Part shown: piece by piece, positions 47,859-59,138 of the stretch | Numbering within the stretch: the first letter of the stretch is position 1 | How the letters are laid out: each line of letters opens with the position of its first letter | Source of the DNA: Ramlibacter terrae | GTDB lineage: Bacteria > Pseudomonadota > Gammaproteobacteria > Burkholderiales > Burkholderiaceae_C | DNA length: 64,000 nt | NCBI GenBank assembly: GCA_013127575.1 | Contig: CP053418.1 | Span: forward strand, 3,968,001-4,032,000 | Direction: 5' to 3' | Program-made: the position numbers and the translations under genes | Notes under the pieces: model-generated | What the model was told of the DNA's origin: nothing | What the model saw: the letters and a program-made list of their open reading frames with translations, nothing else | The model's database searches: none

Positions 47859-49028
47859 GGCTGCGGCGGCGGACGCTTCGCCACGCCCATGAGCTTGGCG
47901 GGATGCCCATCATCACTTCGTCGGCGCCGCCGCCGATCGACGCGAGGCGGCCGTCGCGGTACATGCGCGACACCTTGTTCTCCCGGTGTAGCCCATGCCG
48001 CCCCAGAACTGCAGGCAGGTGTCGGGCACTGGCGGTACAGGCGGCCGGCCTTCAGCTTGGCCATCGTCGCGAGTTCCAGCACGTCCCGGCCCTGCACATA
48101 GAGCGCGCAGGCGCGGTAGGTCAGTGCGCGCAGCGCCTCCACCTCGGTCTTGAGTTCGGCCAGCTTGAACTGCACCCACTGCTGGTCCGACAGCGCGGCG
48201 CCGAACAGCTTGCGGTCCTGCGCCCACTCGATGGTCCAGCGGATGCAGTTGTCCAGCGCCACCAACGCACTGCCGGCGCACCACAGCCGCTCTTCCCGGA
48301 ACTGCTGCATCTGGTAGATGAAGCCCGGCCCTCCTCGCCGATGCGATAGCGCTGCGGCACGCGCACCTCGTCGAAGTAGATCAGGCCGGTGTCGCTGCTG
48401 TTCATGCCGATCTTGCGGATCTTGCGCGCCACTTCGATGCCGGGGCGCAACTTGCCCCTGGTCGCGCATCGGCACCATCACCAGGCTCTTGTTCTTGTGC
48501 GCCGGGCCGTCGCCGGTGTTCACCAGCATGCACATCCAGTCGGCCGGAGGCTGTTGGTGATCCACATCTTCTGGCCGCTGATCACGTAGTCGCCGCCGTC
48601 CTTGCGGGCGCGGCTCTTGATCGCCGCCACATCGCTGCCGGCGCCTGGTTCGCTGACGCCGATGCAGGCGACCATGTCGCCGGCGATGGCCGGCGCGAGG
48701 AACTCCCGCTTGAGCTCGTCGCTGCCGAAGCGCGCCAGCGCGGGCGTGGCCATGTCGGTCTGCACGCCGATGGCCATGGGCACGCCGCCGCATTCGATGT
48801 GGCCGAGCGCTTCCGACATCGCCAGCGAGTACGAGTAGTCGAGGCCGGCGCCGCCGCAGGCCTCGGGCTTGGTCAGGCCGAGCAGGCCGAGTTGCCCGAG
48901 CCGCTTGAACACTTCGTGCGCCGGGAAGATCCCGGCCTCCTCCCACTCGTCGACGTGCGGGTTGATCTCGTCGGCGATGAAGCGCTCGAGCGTCTTCTGC
49001 AGTTCCAGTGTTCGTGGCTGTATTGCAT
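47855..49028 (-). CDS. atuD: Citronellyl-CoA dehydrogenase-like acyl-CoA dehydrogenase, frame breaks
   Basis: About 391 aa from MQYSHEH at 49028. Segments GLLGLTKPEACGGAGLDYSY, GGVPMAIGVQTDMATPALAR and CIGVSEPGAGSDVAAIKSRA strongly recall AtuD, the citronellyl-CoA dehydrogenase of acyclic terpene utilisation; FAD binding includes KMWITNSL. Breaks at about 49012 (CACTGG for CACCTGG), 48545, 48460, 48330, 48030 and 47900. Sits between carboxylase beta and alpha genes, the order seen in atu clusters. Confidence 0.82.
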
Positions 49029-49039
49029 GGCTGCTCCTC

Positions 49040-50703
49040 TCACATCCGGGCGACGCCGAACTGCATCGGCCGCGCGGCCTTCGCCTCGCCTTCGCGGATG
49101 GTGTCCAGGCAGAAGGCCAGCACCGCGCGCGTGTCGCGCGGATCGATCACGCCGTCGTCGAGCAGCAGCCCCGAGGTGTAGAACGGATCGGCCTGCTGCT
49201 CGAAGACGTCGACGATCTTGTCGAACTGCGCCTGCGCCTGCACCGGGTCGGGCGAGATGCCCTTGCGGGCCAGCGCAGCCTCGCTCACGATCTGCATGGT
49301 GCGTGCCGCCTGCTCGCCGCCCATCACGGCCGTGCGCGCGCTCGGCCAGCTGAAGAGAAAACGCGGCGCATAGGCGCGGCCGCACATGCCGTAGTTGCCC
49401 GCGCCGAACGATGCGCCGCACTGCACCGTGAGCTGCGGCACCGTGGCGTGCGTCACCGCCGGATCATCTTGCTGCCATGCTTGATCATGCCGCCCTGCTC
49501 GCTCTCCTTGCCCACCATGTAGCCGGTGGTGTTCTGCAGGTACACGAGGGGGTGGCCGAGCTGGCACATCCACTGGATGAAGTGCGTGGCCTTGTTGGCG
49601 CCGGCGACGTCGATGGGACCGTTGTTGGAAATGAAGCCGACGGCATGGCCCGCGATGCTGCCTTGCGCGCAGAGGGTGTGCGGTCCGTACAGCGCCTTGA
49701 ATTCGAGGACGCCGTCGTCGGCGAGCCGGTGTATGAGCTCGCGCATGTCGACCGGTTCGCGCAGGTTGGCCGGCATGAGGCCGAGGAGATCTTCGTGCGC
49801 ACCTCCCTCACCCCAACCCTCTCCCGCACGCGGGAGAGGGAGCGAAGCCGGACTGCCTCCCTGACTTGCTCCCTCTCCCGCTCGCGGGAGAGGGCCGGGG
49901 TGAGGGCCAGCCGTGCCACCACCTCCCGCGCCATCCCCAGCGCGTGCCGGTCGTCTTCCGCCGGTACTCGCCCAGCCCCGACACGGCCGTGTGCATCTCG
50001 GCGCCGCCCGGTCCTCTTCCGTCGCCACCTCGCCCGTCGCCGCCTTCAGCAACGGCGGCCCGGCGAGGAAAGCACGCGATCGCCCGCGCACCATGATCAC
50101 GACGTCGCTCAGCCCCGGCATGTACGCGCCGCCGGCCGTGCCCGAGCCGTGCTGCACCGTGATCACCGGAATGCCCGCGCCCGACAGCCGCGCCAGGTTG
50201 CGGAACAGCGCGCCGCCCAGCACGAAGCCCTCGACGCGGTACTTCATCAGGTTGGCGCCGGCGCTTTCCACGAGATGCAGGAAAGGCAGCCGGTTCTGCA
50301 GCGCGATCTCCTGCGCGCGCAGGACCTTGTCGAGGCCCATCGCCCGGATCGCGCCGGCCTCGATGCCCGAGTCGCTCGCGACCACCATGCAGCGCACGCC
50401 GCTGACGAAGCCGATGCCGGCGATGATCCCGCCGCCCGGCACCGATGCCTCGGGGTCCTTCTGGTCCTGCCGGTAACCGGCCAGCGAACAGAGCGAAAGC
50501 CGTGGCCGGCCGGGATCGAGCAGCAGCGCGACGCGCTCGCGGGGCAGCAATTGGCCACGCCGCTCGAACATGGCCCGCGATTGCGCCGACCGGTCCGCCG
50601 CGCGCTGCTCCAGCGCCCGCAACTGCGCGACGCGCTCGCGCATGGCTTCGGCCCGCTGGCGCGCCTGCGCGCCCTGCGGGTCCCAGCTGGGCGCGAACCT
50701 CAT
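49040..50703 (-). CDS. atuC: Geranyl-CoA carboxylase beta-type carboxyltransferase with an internal palindromic repeat
   Basis: About 555 aa. ATG 50703 overlaps the SDR stop. Carboxyltransferase N-lobe: SVPGGGIIAGIGFVSGVRCM, HLVESAGANLMKYRVEGFVL, VQHGSGTAGGAYMPGLSDVV; C-lobe: LREPVDMRELIHRLADDGVL, GFISNNGPIDVAGANKATHF, YLQNTTGYMVGKESEQGGMI. Between the lobes lies the repeat at 49805-49906. Breaks at about 50023 (GACCGGGCGG), 49962 (TACCGGCGG), within the repeat, and 49460. With the first two restored, one further single-base loss in the repeat region keeps the two lobes in frame. Confidence 0.82.
49805..49906. repeat. Paired inverted palindromic repeat inside atuC
   Basis: Two head-to-head copies: ccctctcccg-cacg-cgggagaggg (core 49818-49840) and ccctctcccg-ctcg-cgggagaggg (core 49871-49894), flanked by ccctcaccc on the left and ggggtgaggg on the right, so the whole block is itself an inverted repeat. 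This is a very common intergenic element in Burkholderiales and Xanthomonadales. Here it is inside a coding region and would be translated as Pro/Leu/Arg-Gly-rich text. Confidence 0.9.
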
Positions 50704-51598
50704 GCCGGAACAGCTTGGGCGCCACGTAGCGGTGGAAGCCGTCGAAGGGCTTGACCGCGTCGCGCTGCCGCGCGTCGGCGCCGGCCGCCACGGCCCCAGC
50801 CCATGCGGACCTGCGGCCGCGCGCCGTCGATGCGCAGCACGCTGCCGCTGATGAACGCGGCCGCCGGCGACAGCAGGAAGGCGATGCCGGCCGACGTCTC
50901 GGCTTCGTTGCCGAAGCGGCCCGCGGGCACCGTCGCCTGCATGTCGCGCAGCATCTGCCCCGCCTCGGGCGGGTAGTGGTCCATGCCGCTGGAGGCGATG
51001 TAGCCGGGCGCGACCGCGTTGACGCGCACGCCGCTCTTCGCCCATTCGACCGCGGCCGTTTCGGTGAAGCTCACCATGCCGGCGCGCGCCGCGCCGCTGT
51101 GCGCCATGCCCGGCATCGAGCCCCAGATGTCCGCGATGATGTTGACGATGGCGCCGCCGTGCGCCTGCATCGACTGCAGGTAGCACTCGCGCGCCAGCAG
51201 GAAGCCGCCGGTGAGGTTGGTGGCGATCACCGCGTCCCAGCCCTTGGCGCTGATGTTCTCGACCGGCGTGATGTACTGGCCGCCCGCGTTGTTCACCAGG
51301 CCGTGGATTCGGCCGTGGGCGAGGACGATGGCCTGCACGACGTCCTGCACGGCCTGCTCGTCGCGGATGTCGCAGGCGTGGAAGCTGCAGCGGCCGCCGT
51401 CGGCGACGATCTCGGTGGCGACGTCCTGCAGCTTCTGCAGCTTGCGCCCGAGCAGGACGACGTGGGCGCCGAGCGCCGCGAGCTCGTGGGCGGTGCAGCG
51501 GCCGATGCCGGAGCCGCCGCCGGTGACGAGGATGACTGGCCGGCGAACAGGCCGGGACGGAACACGGATCGGTAGCCGGCAGCACTCACTTCAAGCAT
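50700..51598 (-). CDS. Short-chain dehydrogenase/reductase of the atu cluster, frame breaks
   Basis: About 302 aa. Starts MLEVSAAGYRSVFRPGLFAG at 51598; nucleotide-binding motif VILVTGGGSGIG after a frame join at 51537 (CCAG for CCAGG). Then VNNAGGQYITPVENISAKGW and IIADIWGSMPGMAHSGAARA. The usual YxxxK is replaced by HSGAARAG, as in 2,4-dienoyl-CoA reductase-like SDRs, so a plain alcohol dehydrogenase is less likely. End APKLFQA after restoring CCAGG. Comparable to AtuB/AtuG. Confidence 0.8.
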
Positions 51599-51636
51599 CT
51601 CCCATTGCGCTGCCGACCTTAGCAGAGGGGCCGATC

Positions 51637-54305
51637 TACGACAAGCGCAGGCACTCCGCCGGTAGGGCGCCGTGCGGCTTTCGCGCTCCCGCGCCACGGC
51701 CTCCGGCACGCCGGCCGCGACGATGCGGCCGCCCGCCGCGCCGGCGCCCGGGCCCATGTCGATCACCCAGTCGCTTTGCGCCACCACGCGCATCTCGTGC
51801 TCCACCAGCACGACCGTGTTGCCCTCGTCCACCAGCCGCTGCAGCTGCGCCATCAGGCGGTCGGCGTCGGACGCGTGCAGGCCGGTGGTGGGTTCGTCCA
51901 GCACGTACAGCGTGTCGCCGCGGTGCATGCGCTGCAGCTCGGTGGCGAGCTTGATGCGCTGCGCCTCGCCGCCCGACAGCTCGGTGGCCGGTTGCCCCAG
52001 CCTGAGGTAGCCCAGGCCGATGTCCTGCAGCACCTTGAGCGGACGCAGCACCTGCGCCTCGCCGGGAAGAAATCCACCGCTTCCTCCACGGTCATGCCCA
52101 GCACCTCGGCGATGGTCTTGCCGTTCCAGCGGATCTCCAGCGTCTGCGCGTTGTAGCGGGCGCCGTGGCAGGCGGGGCACGGCGCGTACACGCTCGGCAT
52201 GAACAGCAGTTCGACCGAGACGAAGCCTTCGCCCTCGCAGGTGTCGCAGCGGCCCTTGGCGACGTTGAAGGAGAAGCGGCCCGGGTCGTAGCGCCGCTTG
52301 CGCGCGGCCGGCGTGGCGGCGAACAGCTTGCGCACGGCGTCGAACAGGCCCGTGTACGTCGCGAGGTTGGACCGCGGCGTGCGGCCGATCGGCTTCTGGT
52401 CCACCTGCACCAGCCGGCGGATGCGCCCGGTGTCGCCTGCGAGACGGCCCGACCACATGCCGTCCTGCGCCGACGGATCGAGCGCATCCTCGGCCTCTTC
52501 CTCGGCATCGGGCAGGTCGCTGCCGGGTGCTGCGCCACCAGTTCCAGCAGCGCGCGGCTGACAGCGTCGATTTGCCGGAACCGGAGACGCCGGTCACCGC
52601 GGTCAGGCAGCCGAGCGGAAAGGCCGCGTCCAGCGCATCCAGGTTGTTGCGCGTGACGCCTTCCAGCCGCAGCCAGCCCGATGGCTGGCGCGCCGGCCGC
52701 TGCGGCGCCCGCACTTCATCGAAGAGGTAGGGCCGCGTTTGCGACGCCTTGACGTGGGCCAGACCGGCAGGTGGACCGCTGTACAGCACTGGCCGCCGCG
52801 CTCGCCTGCTTCCGGCCCGACGTCGACCAGCCAGTCGGCGCGCCGCATCAGCGTCAGGTCGTGTTCGACCACGTAGACCGAATTGCCCGACGCCTTGAGC
52901 TTGCGCAGGGCCGAGAGCAAGGCCTCGCCGTCCGCCGGATGCAGGCCGGCGGAGGGTTCGTCCAGCACGTAGATCACGCCGAACAGGTTGGACACGAGCT
53001 GCGTCGCGAGCCGCAGGCGCTGCAGTTCGCCGGGCGACAGCGTGGGCGTGCTGCGTTCGAGCGAGAGATAGCCGAGCCCCAGCTCCTGCAGCGTGCGCAG
53101 CCGGCCCAGCACGTCGCGCGCCAGGCGTTGCGCCGCGATGCGCTTCTCCTCCGAGACGCCGGAGGTCAGGCGCACGTCGGGCGCCGCCGTGTGGGCGGCG
53201 CCCCGGAGGCGACACGGCTGCGCGTGGCGTCGCGCGACGCCTTGCGGGTCAGCGTGTCGCCCGCCTGCGCGACGTCGCGCAGGCGGCCGTCGGCGGCGGG
53301 CCGCAGGATCTCGGCCACCTCGTCGATGGCCAGTTGCGACAGCGCGCCGATGTCGTGGCCGGCGAAGGTCACGGCCAGCGCCTGCGGCTTCAGCCGCTTG
53401 CCGTCGCAGACCGGGCAGGCGGCGCCCACCATGAACTGCGCCACGCGCTTCTTCATCATCGCGCTCTGGCTGCCGGCGAAGGTGTGCAGCACGTAGTTGC
53501 GCGCGCTGGTGAAGGTGCCCATGTAGCTGGGCTCCATCTTGCTGCGCAGCGCCTGCTTCGTCTCTTTCGGCGTGAAGCCCGCGTAGACGGGCACCGTCGG
53601 CGTCTCGTCGGTGAAGAGGATCCAGTCGCGGTCCTTGCGCGGCAGGTCGCGCCACGGCTTGTCGACGTCGTAGCCGAGCGTCACCAGGATGTCGCGCAGG
53701 TTCTGTCCGTGCCAGGCGGGCGGCCACGCGGCGATCGCGCGTTCGCGGATCGAGAGCGCGTCGTCCGGCACCATCGACGCTTCGGTCGCGTCGTAGATGC
53801 GGCCCTGTCCGTGGCAGCGGGGGCAGGCGCCCTGCGGCGTGTTGGGAGAGAAGTCTTCCGCGAACAGCATCGGCTGGCCCGGCGGGTAGTGGCCGACGCG
53901 CGAATACAGCATGCGCAGCACGCTGGAAATGGTGGTGACGCTGCCGACCGACGAGCGCGTGCTCGGTGCGCCGCGCTGCTGCTGCAGCGCCACCGCGGGC
54001 GGCAGGCCTTCGATGGAATCGACATCGGGGACGCCCGCACGGTCGATCAGCCGGCGCGCGTACGGCGACACCGATTCGAGATAGCGGCGCTGCGCCTCGG
54101 CGTAGACCGTGCCGAACGCGAGCGACGACTTGCCCGAGCCCGACACGCCGCTGAAGACCACCAGCGCGTCGCGCGGGATGTCGACGTCGACGTCGCGCAG
54201 GTTGTGTTCGCGGGCGCCGCGTACGCGCACGAAGCCCTGCTTCGCGCTGTCCGGCTGCTGAGGTTCGGCGTCGGCCGCGCCGTTGCTTTTTCGTTCTTTT
54301 CCCAT
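51637..54305 (-). CDS. UvrA-like (UvrA2-type) excinuclease ATPase, several frame breaks
   Basis: About 890 aa, shorter than standard UvrA. Start [20 protein letters not shown] at 54305. First ATPase half: Walker [21 protein letters not shown], Zn-finger half-sites [12 protein letters not shown] and [11 protein letters not shown], signature [13 protein letters not shown]. Second half: [45 protein letters not shown], signature [37 protein letters not shown]. Known UvrA2 proteins are linked to DNA-damage tolerance and drug export. Breaks at about 53210, 52790, 52560, 52440, 52070 and 51663 (last fits CCTGG). Confidence 0.85.
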
Positions 54306-54391
54306 CTGTCCCCACGGTAGAGCCCGACTCCGGCGTGGGGCGTCGGATGAGGCCGAAAGCACTGTAGGCCGCGCGCCTCTAAGATCGCTGC

Positions 54392-54978
54392 ATGTCCGAT
54401 TTGCCCGTGCCCGTTCCGCGCCGCCCGATCCACACCCGGCGCATTGCCTTCGAAGGCTTCCTGCGCGACGACGGCCTGTGGGACATCGACTGCGAACTCA
54501 GCGACACCAAGGCGATGCCCATCGAGATGCGCGAGCGCGGCCGCCTCGAACCCGGCCAGCCCGTGCACCACCTGCGGGTGCGCCTGACCATCGACGACAA
54601 GTTCACCATCCACGACGTCCAGACCGGCGTAGAGGCGGTGCCGTTCGGCGAATGCCCACGGCCGCCGCCGCGCCGATGCGCAAGCTCATCGGCCTGACCA
54701 TGGGCCCCGGCTGGCGCAAGAACATCGAAGGCGCCATCGGCGGCGTGGCCGGCTGTACCCACCTGCGCGAGCTGGTGTTCAACGCGGCGACGGCCGCATT
54801 CCAGATGATCCCGCACTACCGCGAACTCGAACGCGGCGGCAGCCCGAATCCGCCGGGCGCCACGGGCGACAGGCCGCCCTTCTACATGGGCCAGTGCATG
54901 TCGTGGTCGTTCGAAGGCCCGGTGGTGCAGCGGCTCGCGCCGCAGTTCTACCGCGGGCCGGTCAAGAAGGACGCATGA
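54392..54978 (+). CDS. DUF2889 protein, one frame break
   Basis: About 196 aa. PIHTRRIAFEGFLRDDGLWD and ELSDTKAMPIEMRERGRLEP are the signature opening of DUF2889; then MRKLIGLTMGPGWRKNIEGA and GCTHLRELVFNAATAAFQMI. The frame breaks at about 54658 in a CCCAC run. The family is conserved in Proteobacteria, often beside sulfur or lipid genes; no function known. Ends convergently with the MATE gene, overlapping by 17 bases. Confidence 0.88.
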
Positions 54979-56337
54979 CGCCGGCGGCCGCCGCCACGCG
55001 CGGCGGCGGCGTGCGCCAGTGCTGAGGTGGACGCCGAGCGCGGTGGCGACGCCGTACACCGCCATCGCCGCGCCCACCAGCGCGAACAGCGCCCAGGGGC
55101 GCCGCGGCCGCGCCGACCACCACCGGCCCGAGCAGCAGGATGAAGGCGAAGCGCAGGATCGACGCGCCGACGGGCGCCACCACGTTGCCCGCGCCCTGCG
55201 CAGCGAAGTACAGCGTGATGCCCAGCCCGAAGAAGCCGAACCCCGGCCCGGCCCAGCGCAGGTAGTTGCTGGCCTGCGCCAGCACGCCGGCGTCGCGGCT
55301 GAACCAGCCGGTCCAGAGGTCGGGCGCCAGCACCAGCAGGATGCCGATGCTTCCGAGCAGCGCGCCCGATGTCGCGCCCGCCGTCCGGGCCACCCGCCGC
55401 GCGCGCGCCGCGTCGCCCGCGCCGATGGCCATGCCGACCATGGGGACCGCGGCCACGCCCACGCCGAAGGCGATCGGCACCAGCAGGAACTCGAGCCGGG
55501 CGCCGATGCCGTAGCCGGCCAGCGCGTCGTTGCCGAAGGAGGCGACGAGCGAGGTCACGACCAGCACGGTGCCGACGGTGAGCAGCGGCGACAGGCACGC
55601 CAGCGCGCCGACGCGCAGGATGTCTGGAACAGCGGCCACCGCAGGCGCACGCCGCGCAACGCGGGCCGCAGCGGCGTGCGCCGCACATAGGCCCACAGGC
55701 AGGCCGCGGCGCCCCAGTACGCGACCACCTGCCCGAGCGCCACGCCCGTCATCCCGAGCCGCGGCAGACCGAGCAGCCCCGGGCCCAGCGTCGACCCGAC
55801 CGCCACCTGCACCACCGACGCGGCGAGGATCGCCGCGGAGGGCAGCCGCATGTTGCCGCTGCCGCGCACCAGCGAGATCAGGGTGTTGAACAGCCAGATG
55901 GCCGGCGTGGCGGCGAACACCCACCAGCCGTAGGCGCGCGCCTGCGCCAGCACTTCGCCGCGGCCGCCCAGCAGCGCGTACAGCCGGGGGCCGGCGAGCC
56001 AGAGCAGCACGGTGAACGCGATGCCCAACCCGCAGCCGATGCACAGCGCGTGCACCGCGAGCGCGCGGACCCGCTCCGGATCGCCCGCCCCGAGAGCGCG
56101 GCTGACCGCGGACGCCACGCCGCCGCCCATCGCACCGGCGGAGAACATCTGCATCAGCATCACGAACGGGAACACCAGCGCCATCGCCGCGAGCGCGGTC
56201 TTGCCGAGGATGCCGACGTAGAGCGTCTCGCCGATGCCCACCGTGGCTGCCGCGGCCATGGCGAAGACGTTCGGGATGGCGAGGCGCAGCAGCGTGGGGA
56301 GGATGGGGCCGTTCAGGAGGTCGCGAGGCGGTGGCAT
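54962..56337 (-). CDS. MATE-family efflux transporter, frame breaks
   Basis: About 459 aa inner-membrane exporter, twelve helices. MPPPRDLLNGPILPTLLRLA at the start, AGAMGGGVASAVSRALGAGD, LISLVRGSGNMRLPSAAILA, and in the second half FGVGVAAVPMVGMAIGAGDA. Breaks at about 55624, 55095 and 55020 (GCACTGGCG for GCACCTGGCG). After the last restoration the end reads TPPPRVAAAAGVMRPS. Uses an ion gradient to export cationic or aromatic compounds; substrate unknown. Confidence 0.87.
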
Positions 56338-56358
56338 GGGAGGATTGTGCGCGGAGCG

Positions 56359-57624
56359 TCAGGGCGGCAGCGCCTGCGCCCGCCCCAGCAGCAGCTCCTT
56401 CTCCCGCGCGTTCCCGGCCAGCGCCGCCGCCTGCAGGAACTCCGCCTTCGCTTCCTCGTTGCGGCCGAGCTTCGCCAGCAGGTCGCCGCGCACGCTCGGC
56501 AGCCACTGGTAGTTGCGCAAGGCCTTGTCGCCGCGCAATCTGTCGATGATCTCCAGCGCCGCGGCCGGACCGTCGGCCATCGACACCGCCACCGCGCGAT
56601 TCAGTTCGACGACGGGCGACGGCGCGACCCGCGCCAGTTCGCCATACAGCGCGGCGATGCGGGCCCAGTCCGTCTGCGCCGCCACGGCCGCCCGCGCGTG
56701 GCAGGCCGCGATTTCCGCCTGCAGCACGTACACGCCGCGGCCGCCGAGCGCCGTGGCGCGTTCCAGCGCCGCCAGCCCGCGCCGGATCAGCAGGTGGTCC
56801 CAGCGGCCGCGATCCTGGTCGGCCAGCAGCACCGGGCGGCCTTCGCGGTCGGTGCGCGCGCCCATGCGCGAGGCCTGCAGCTGCAAGAGCGCCGCGAGCC
56901 CCAGCGCCTCGGGCTCGCGCGGCGCCAGTTCGGCCAGCATGCGGGCGAGGCGCAAGGCTTCCTGCGCCAGGTCCGGGCGCATCCAGTCCTCGCCGGCGGT
57001 CGCGGTGTAGCCCTCGTTGAAGACGAGATAGATCACCTCGAGGACCGAAGCCAGCCGCGGCGCCAGCTCGGCGCCGCGCGGCACCTCGTACGGCACCTTC
57101 GCTTCGCCGAGCGTGCGCTTGGCGCGGACGATGCGCTGCGCGATGGTCGGCTCCGGCACCGGTACGCGCGGGCGATCTCGTGGGTCGTGAGGCCGCCCAG
57201 CAGCTTGAGCGTGAGCGCCACGCGCGCATCGGCGGAAAGCACCGGGTGGCAGGCGGTGAAGATCAGGCGCAGCAGGTCGTCGCCGATGTCGTCCTGCCGG
57301 GCGGCGTCCAGTGCATCGACGAAATCGGGCACCACGAGGGCCTCCTGTGCTTCAGGTCCGGCCGAGGGCCTCCAGCTTTTCGCCCTGCAGCTTGTGCCGC
57401 CGCAGGTGGTCGAGCGCCTTGTGCTTGGCGGTGGTGGTGAGCCAGGCGCCCGGCTTGTCGGGGATGCCTTCGCGCGGCCAGTGTTCGAGCGCCGCCACCA
57501 GCGCGTCCTGCGCCAGTTCCTCGGCCACCCCGAGGTCGCGCACCATGCGCCCGACCGTCGCGACGATGCGCGCCGACTCGATGCGCCAGACCGCGGCGAT
57601 CGCCTGGTGGGTGGCCGAATGCAT
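56359..57624 (-). CDS. ECF-like RNA polymerase sigma factor (DUF6596 type), two frame breaks
   Basis: About 422 aa. Sigma region 2 RIVATVGRMVRDLGVAEELA, then AWLTTTAKHKALDHLRRHKL; sigma region 4 around LTLKLLGGLTTHEIARAY (frame break near 57165) and PEPTIAQRIVRAKRTLG; the long C-terminal TPR-like extension ends EKELLLGRAQALPP. First break near 57358. The extension and neighbours (YciI, VOC, SRPBCC) are the standard context for this sigma group, thought to respond to a small-molecule or stress cue. No anti-sigma factor visible. Confidence 0.87.
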
Positions 57625-57634
57625 GCGTGCGTCC

Positions 57635-58046
57635 TCAGGCCTGCGGCGGCACGGCGGCCGGGTCCATCCACACCGGCTCCCGGTGTGGCCGTCCGGGTCC
57701 TCGAAGGCCTGCGCGTACATGAAGCCGTGGTCCTGCGGCTCGCGCGCGACCTTGCCGCCGTTGGCGACCGCCTTGTTCACCGGTCGTCGACCTCGGCGCG
57801 GCTGTCGCACGACAGCGCGATGAGCACCTCGCAGGTGCTGCGGCTGTCGGCGATCTTCTTGTTGCGCAGGAAGCCCCGGAAGAAGGGCTCCACCAGCAGC
57901 ATCACGAAGATGTCCTCGCCCACCACCATGCAGGCGCCCCGGTCGTTGGTGAACTGGGGGTTGAAGTCGAAGCCGAGCGCGCGGAAGAACGCTTGCGAGC
58001 GCTCCATGTCGGCGATGGGCAGGTTGACGAAGATCTTGCGGGCCAT
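57635..58046 (-). CDS. VOC-family protein beside the sigma factor, two frame breaks
   Basis: About 138 aa. MARKIFVNLPIADMERSQAF, ALGFDFNPQFTNDRGACMVV; after a join near 57779, KAVANGGKVAREPQDHGFMY and the end DPAAVPPQA. Breaks fall at CCGG points restorable to CCTGG. Glyoxalase/bleomycin-resistance fold; in these clusters its function is unknown. Confidence 0.85.
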
Positions 58047-58072
58047 GTTGTCTTTCTCCGGGGTGGGGGGGG

Positions 58073-58599
58073 TCAGCCGCGCTCCGCGCGCAGCTTCAGT
58101 CCGGCGAGGCCGGCTTCGAAATCGCGGCCGATCATGCGGTCCATGTCCATGAACACGCCGACCAGCTTGGCGATGAAAGGGCTAGGGCCGTTCATGGCCC
58201 ACGTGACTTCGGTGGCGGCGCCGCGCGGCTGGAGCAGGAACTCCACCGTGTTGCGGCCTTCAAAGGGTTCGATCATGTGCAGCTGCATGGTCACCTTGCG
58301 GGGCGCGGCATCGACGATGCTGATGCTGCCCTTCCCCACGTCCTTGTTGCCTTCGAAGTGGTACGCGGCGCCGGGGCCCGCCGCCGGGCCGCGGTACTCG
58401 CCGCGCACGTGGGGGTCCTTCTTCTCGTACGGGTTCCGGTGTTGAACTGGCGCAGGTCGGCGATCAGCGGGTAGAGCCTCTCCGGCGTCGCCTGCACGGT
58501 GGCGGAACGCGTGACGATGAAGGTGTCGGGGCGCGTGGCGGCATACGCCAGCAACGCGGCCACGGCGAGAACGGCGATGAGTGCGATGGTCTTCAGCAT
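58073..58599 (-). CDS. SRPBCC/polyketide-cyclase-like protein, one frame break
   Basis: About 175 aa. N-terminal membrane anchor MLKTIALIAVLAVAALLAYA, then ATVQATPERLYPLIADLRQF, the SRPBCC entrance, and GAATEVTWAMNGPSPFIAKL. The break at about 58439 reads AACACCGGAACC, restored by CCTGG. A lipid- or hydrophobic-ligand-binding fold tethered to the membrane. Confidence 0.85.
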
Positions 58600-58609
58600 G
58601 GCCGTCCCC

Positions 58610-59035
58610 TCAGCCCATGCCGATATCGCGGAAGCGCCCGGAGGTCTCGGCCTTCAGCAGGGCGTCGAAGTCCTCCATCTCATAGAGCTGGCGCACCTCG
58701 ATGTGGCAGGGCACGCCTTCGCCGATCGGGTTCGGGAAGCGGCGCGACCACTCGATGGCTTCGTCGCGGGTGCGGGTCTGGATCAGCGTGTAGCCGGCGA
58801 CGAGTTCCTTGGCCTCGGTGAACGGTCCGTCCACGACGGCGCGCTTGCCGCTCGCGTCGTACTGCACGCGCCAGCCCTTGCTGCTCGGTTGCAGGCCGGA
58901 GCCATCGAGCAGCACGCCGGCCTGGGCCAACTCCTCGTGGTACGCGGCCATCGCGTTGAACAGCGGTTCCGGGTTGTCGGGAAAGCGGCCGGCTTCGCTG
59001 TCGGCGGTGGCCTTGACGATGATCATGAAGCGCAT
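58610..59035 (-). CDS. YciI-family protein, first copy
   Basis: 141 aa, unbroken. MRFMIIVKATADSEAGRFPD, and the family motif DGPFTEAKELVAGYTLIQ (DGPFxExKE). This YciI/DGPF group is encoded with ECF sigma factors of the DUF6596 type; catalytic activity is unproven. Six genes here (56359-59493) are one minus-strand unit. Confidence 0.9.
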   Translation of the reverse strand: MRFMIIVKATADSEAGRFPDNPEPLFNAMAAYHEELAQAGVLLDGSGLQPSSKGWRVQYDASGKRAVVDGPFTEAKELVAGYTLIQTRTRDEAIEWSRRFPNPIGEGVPCHIEVRQLYEMEDFDALLKAETSGRFRDIGMG

Positions 59036-59138
59036 GGGAATCTCCTTGGCGGGAAGGGAAGCGCCACGTTCTGGCGGCTCCTGCTTCCACGACGAAGGAG
59101 GCCCGGCGAAATCGACACGCCGGCGGCAACCCGCGAAC

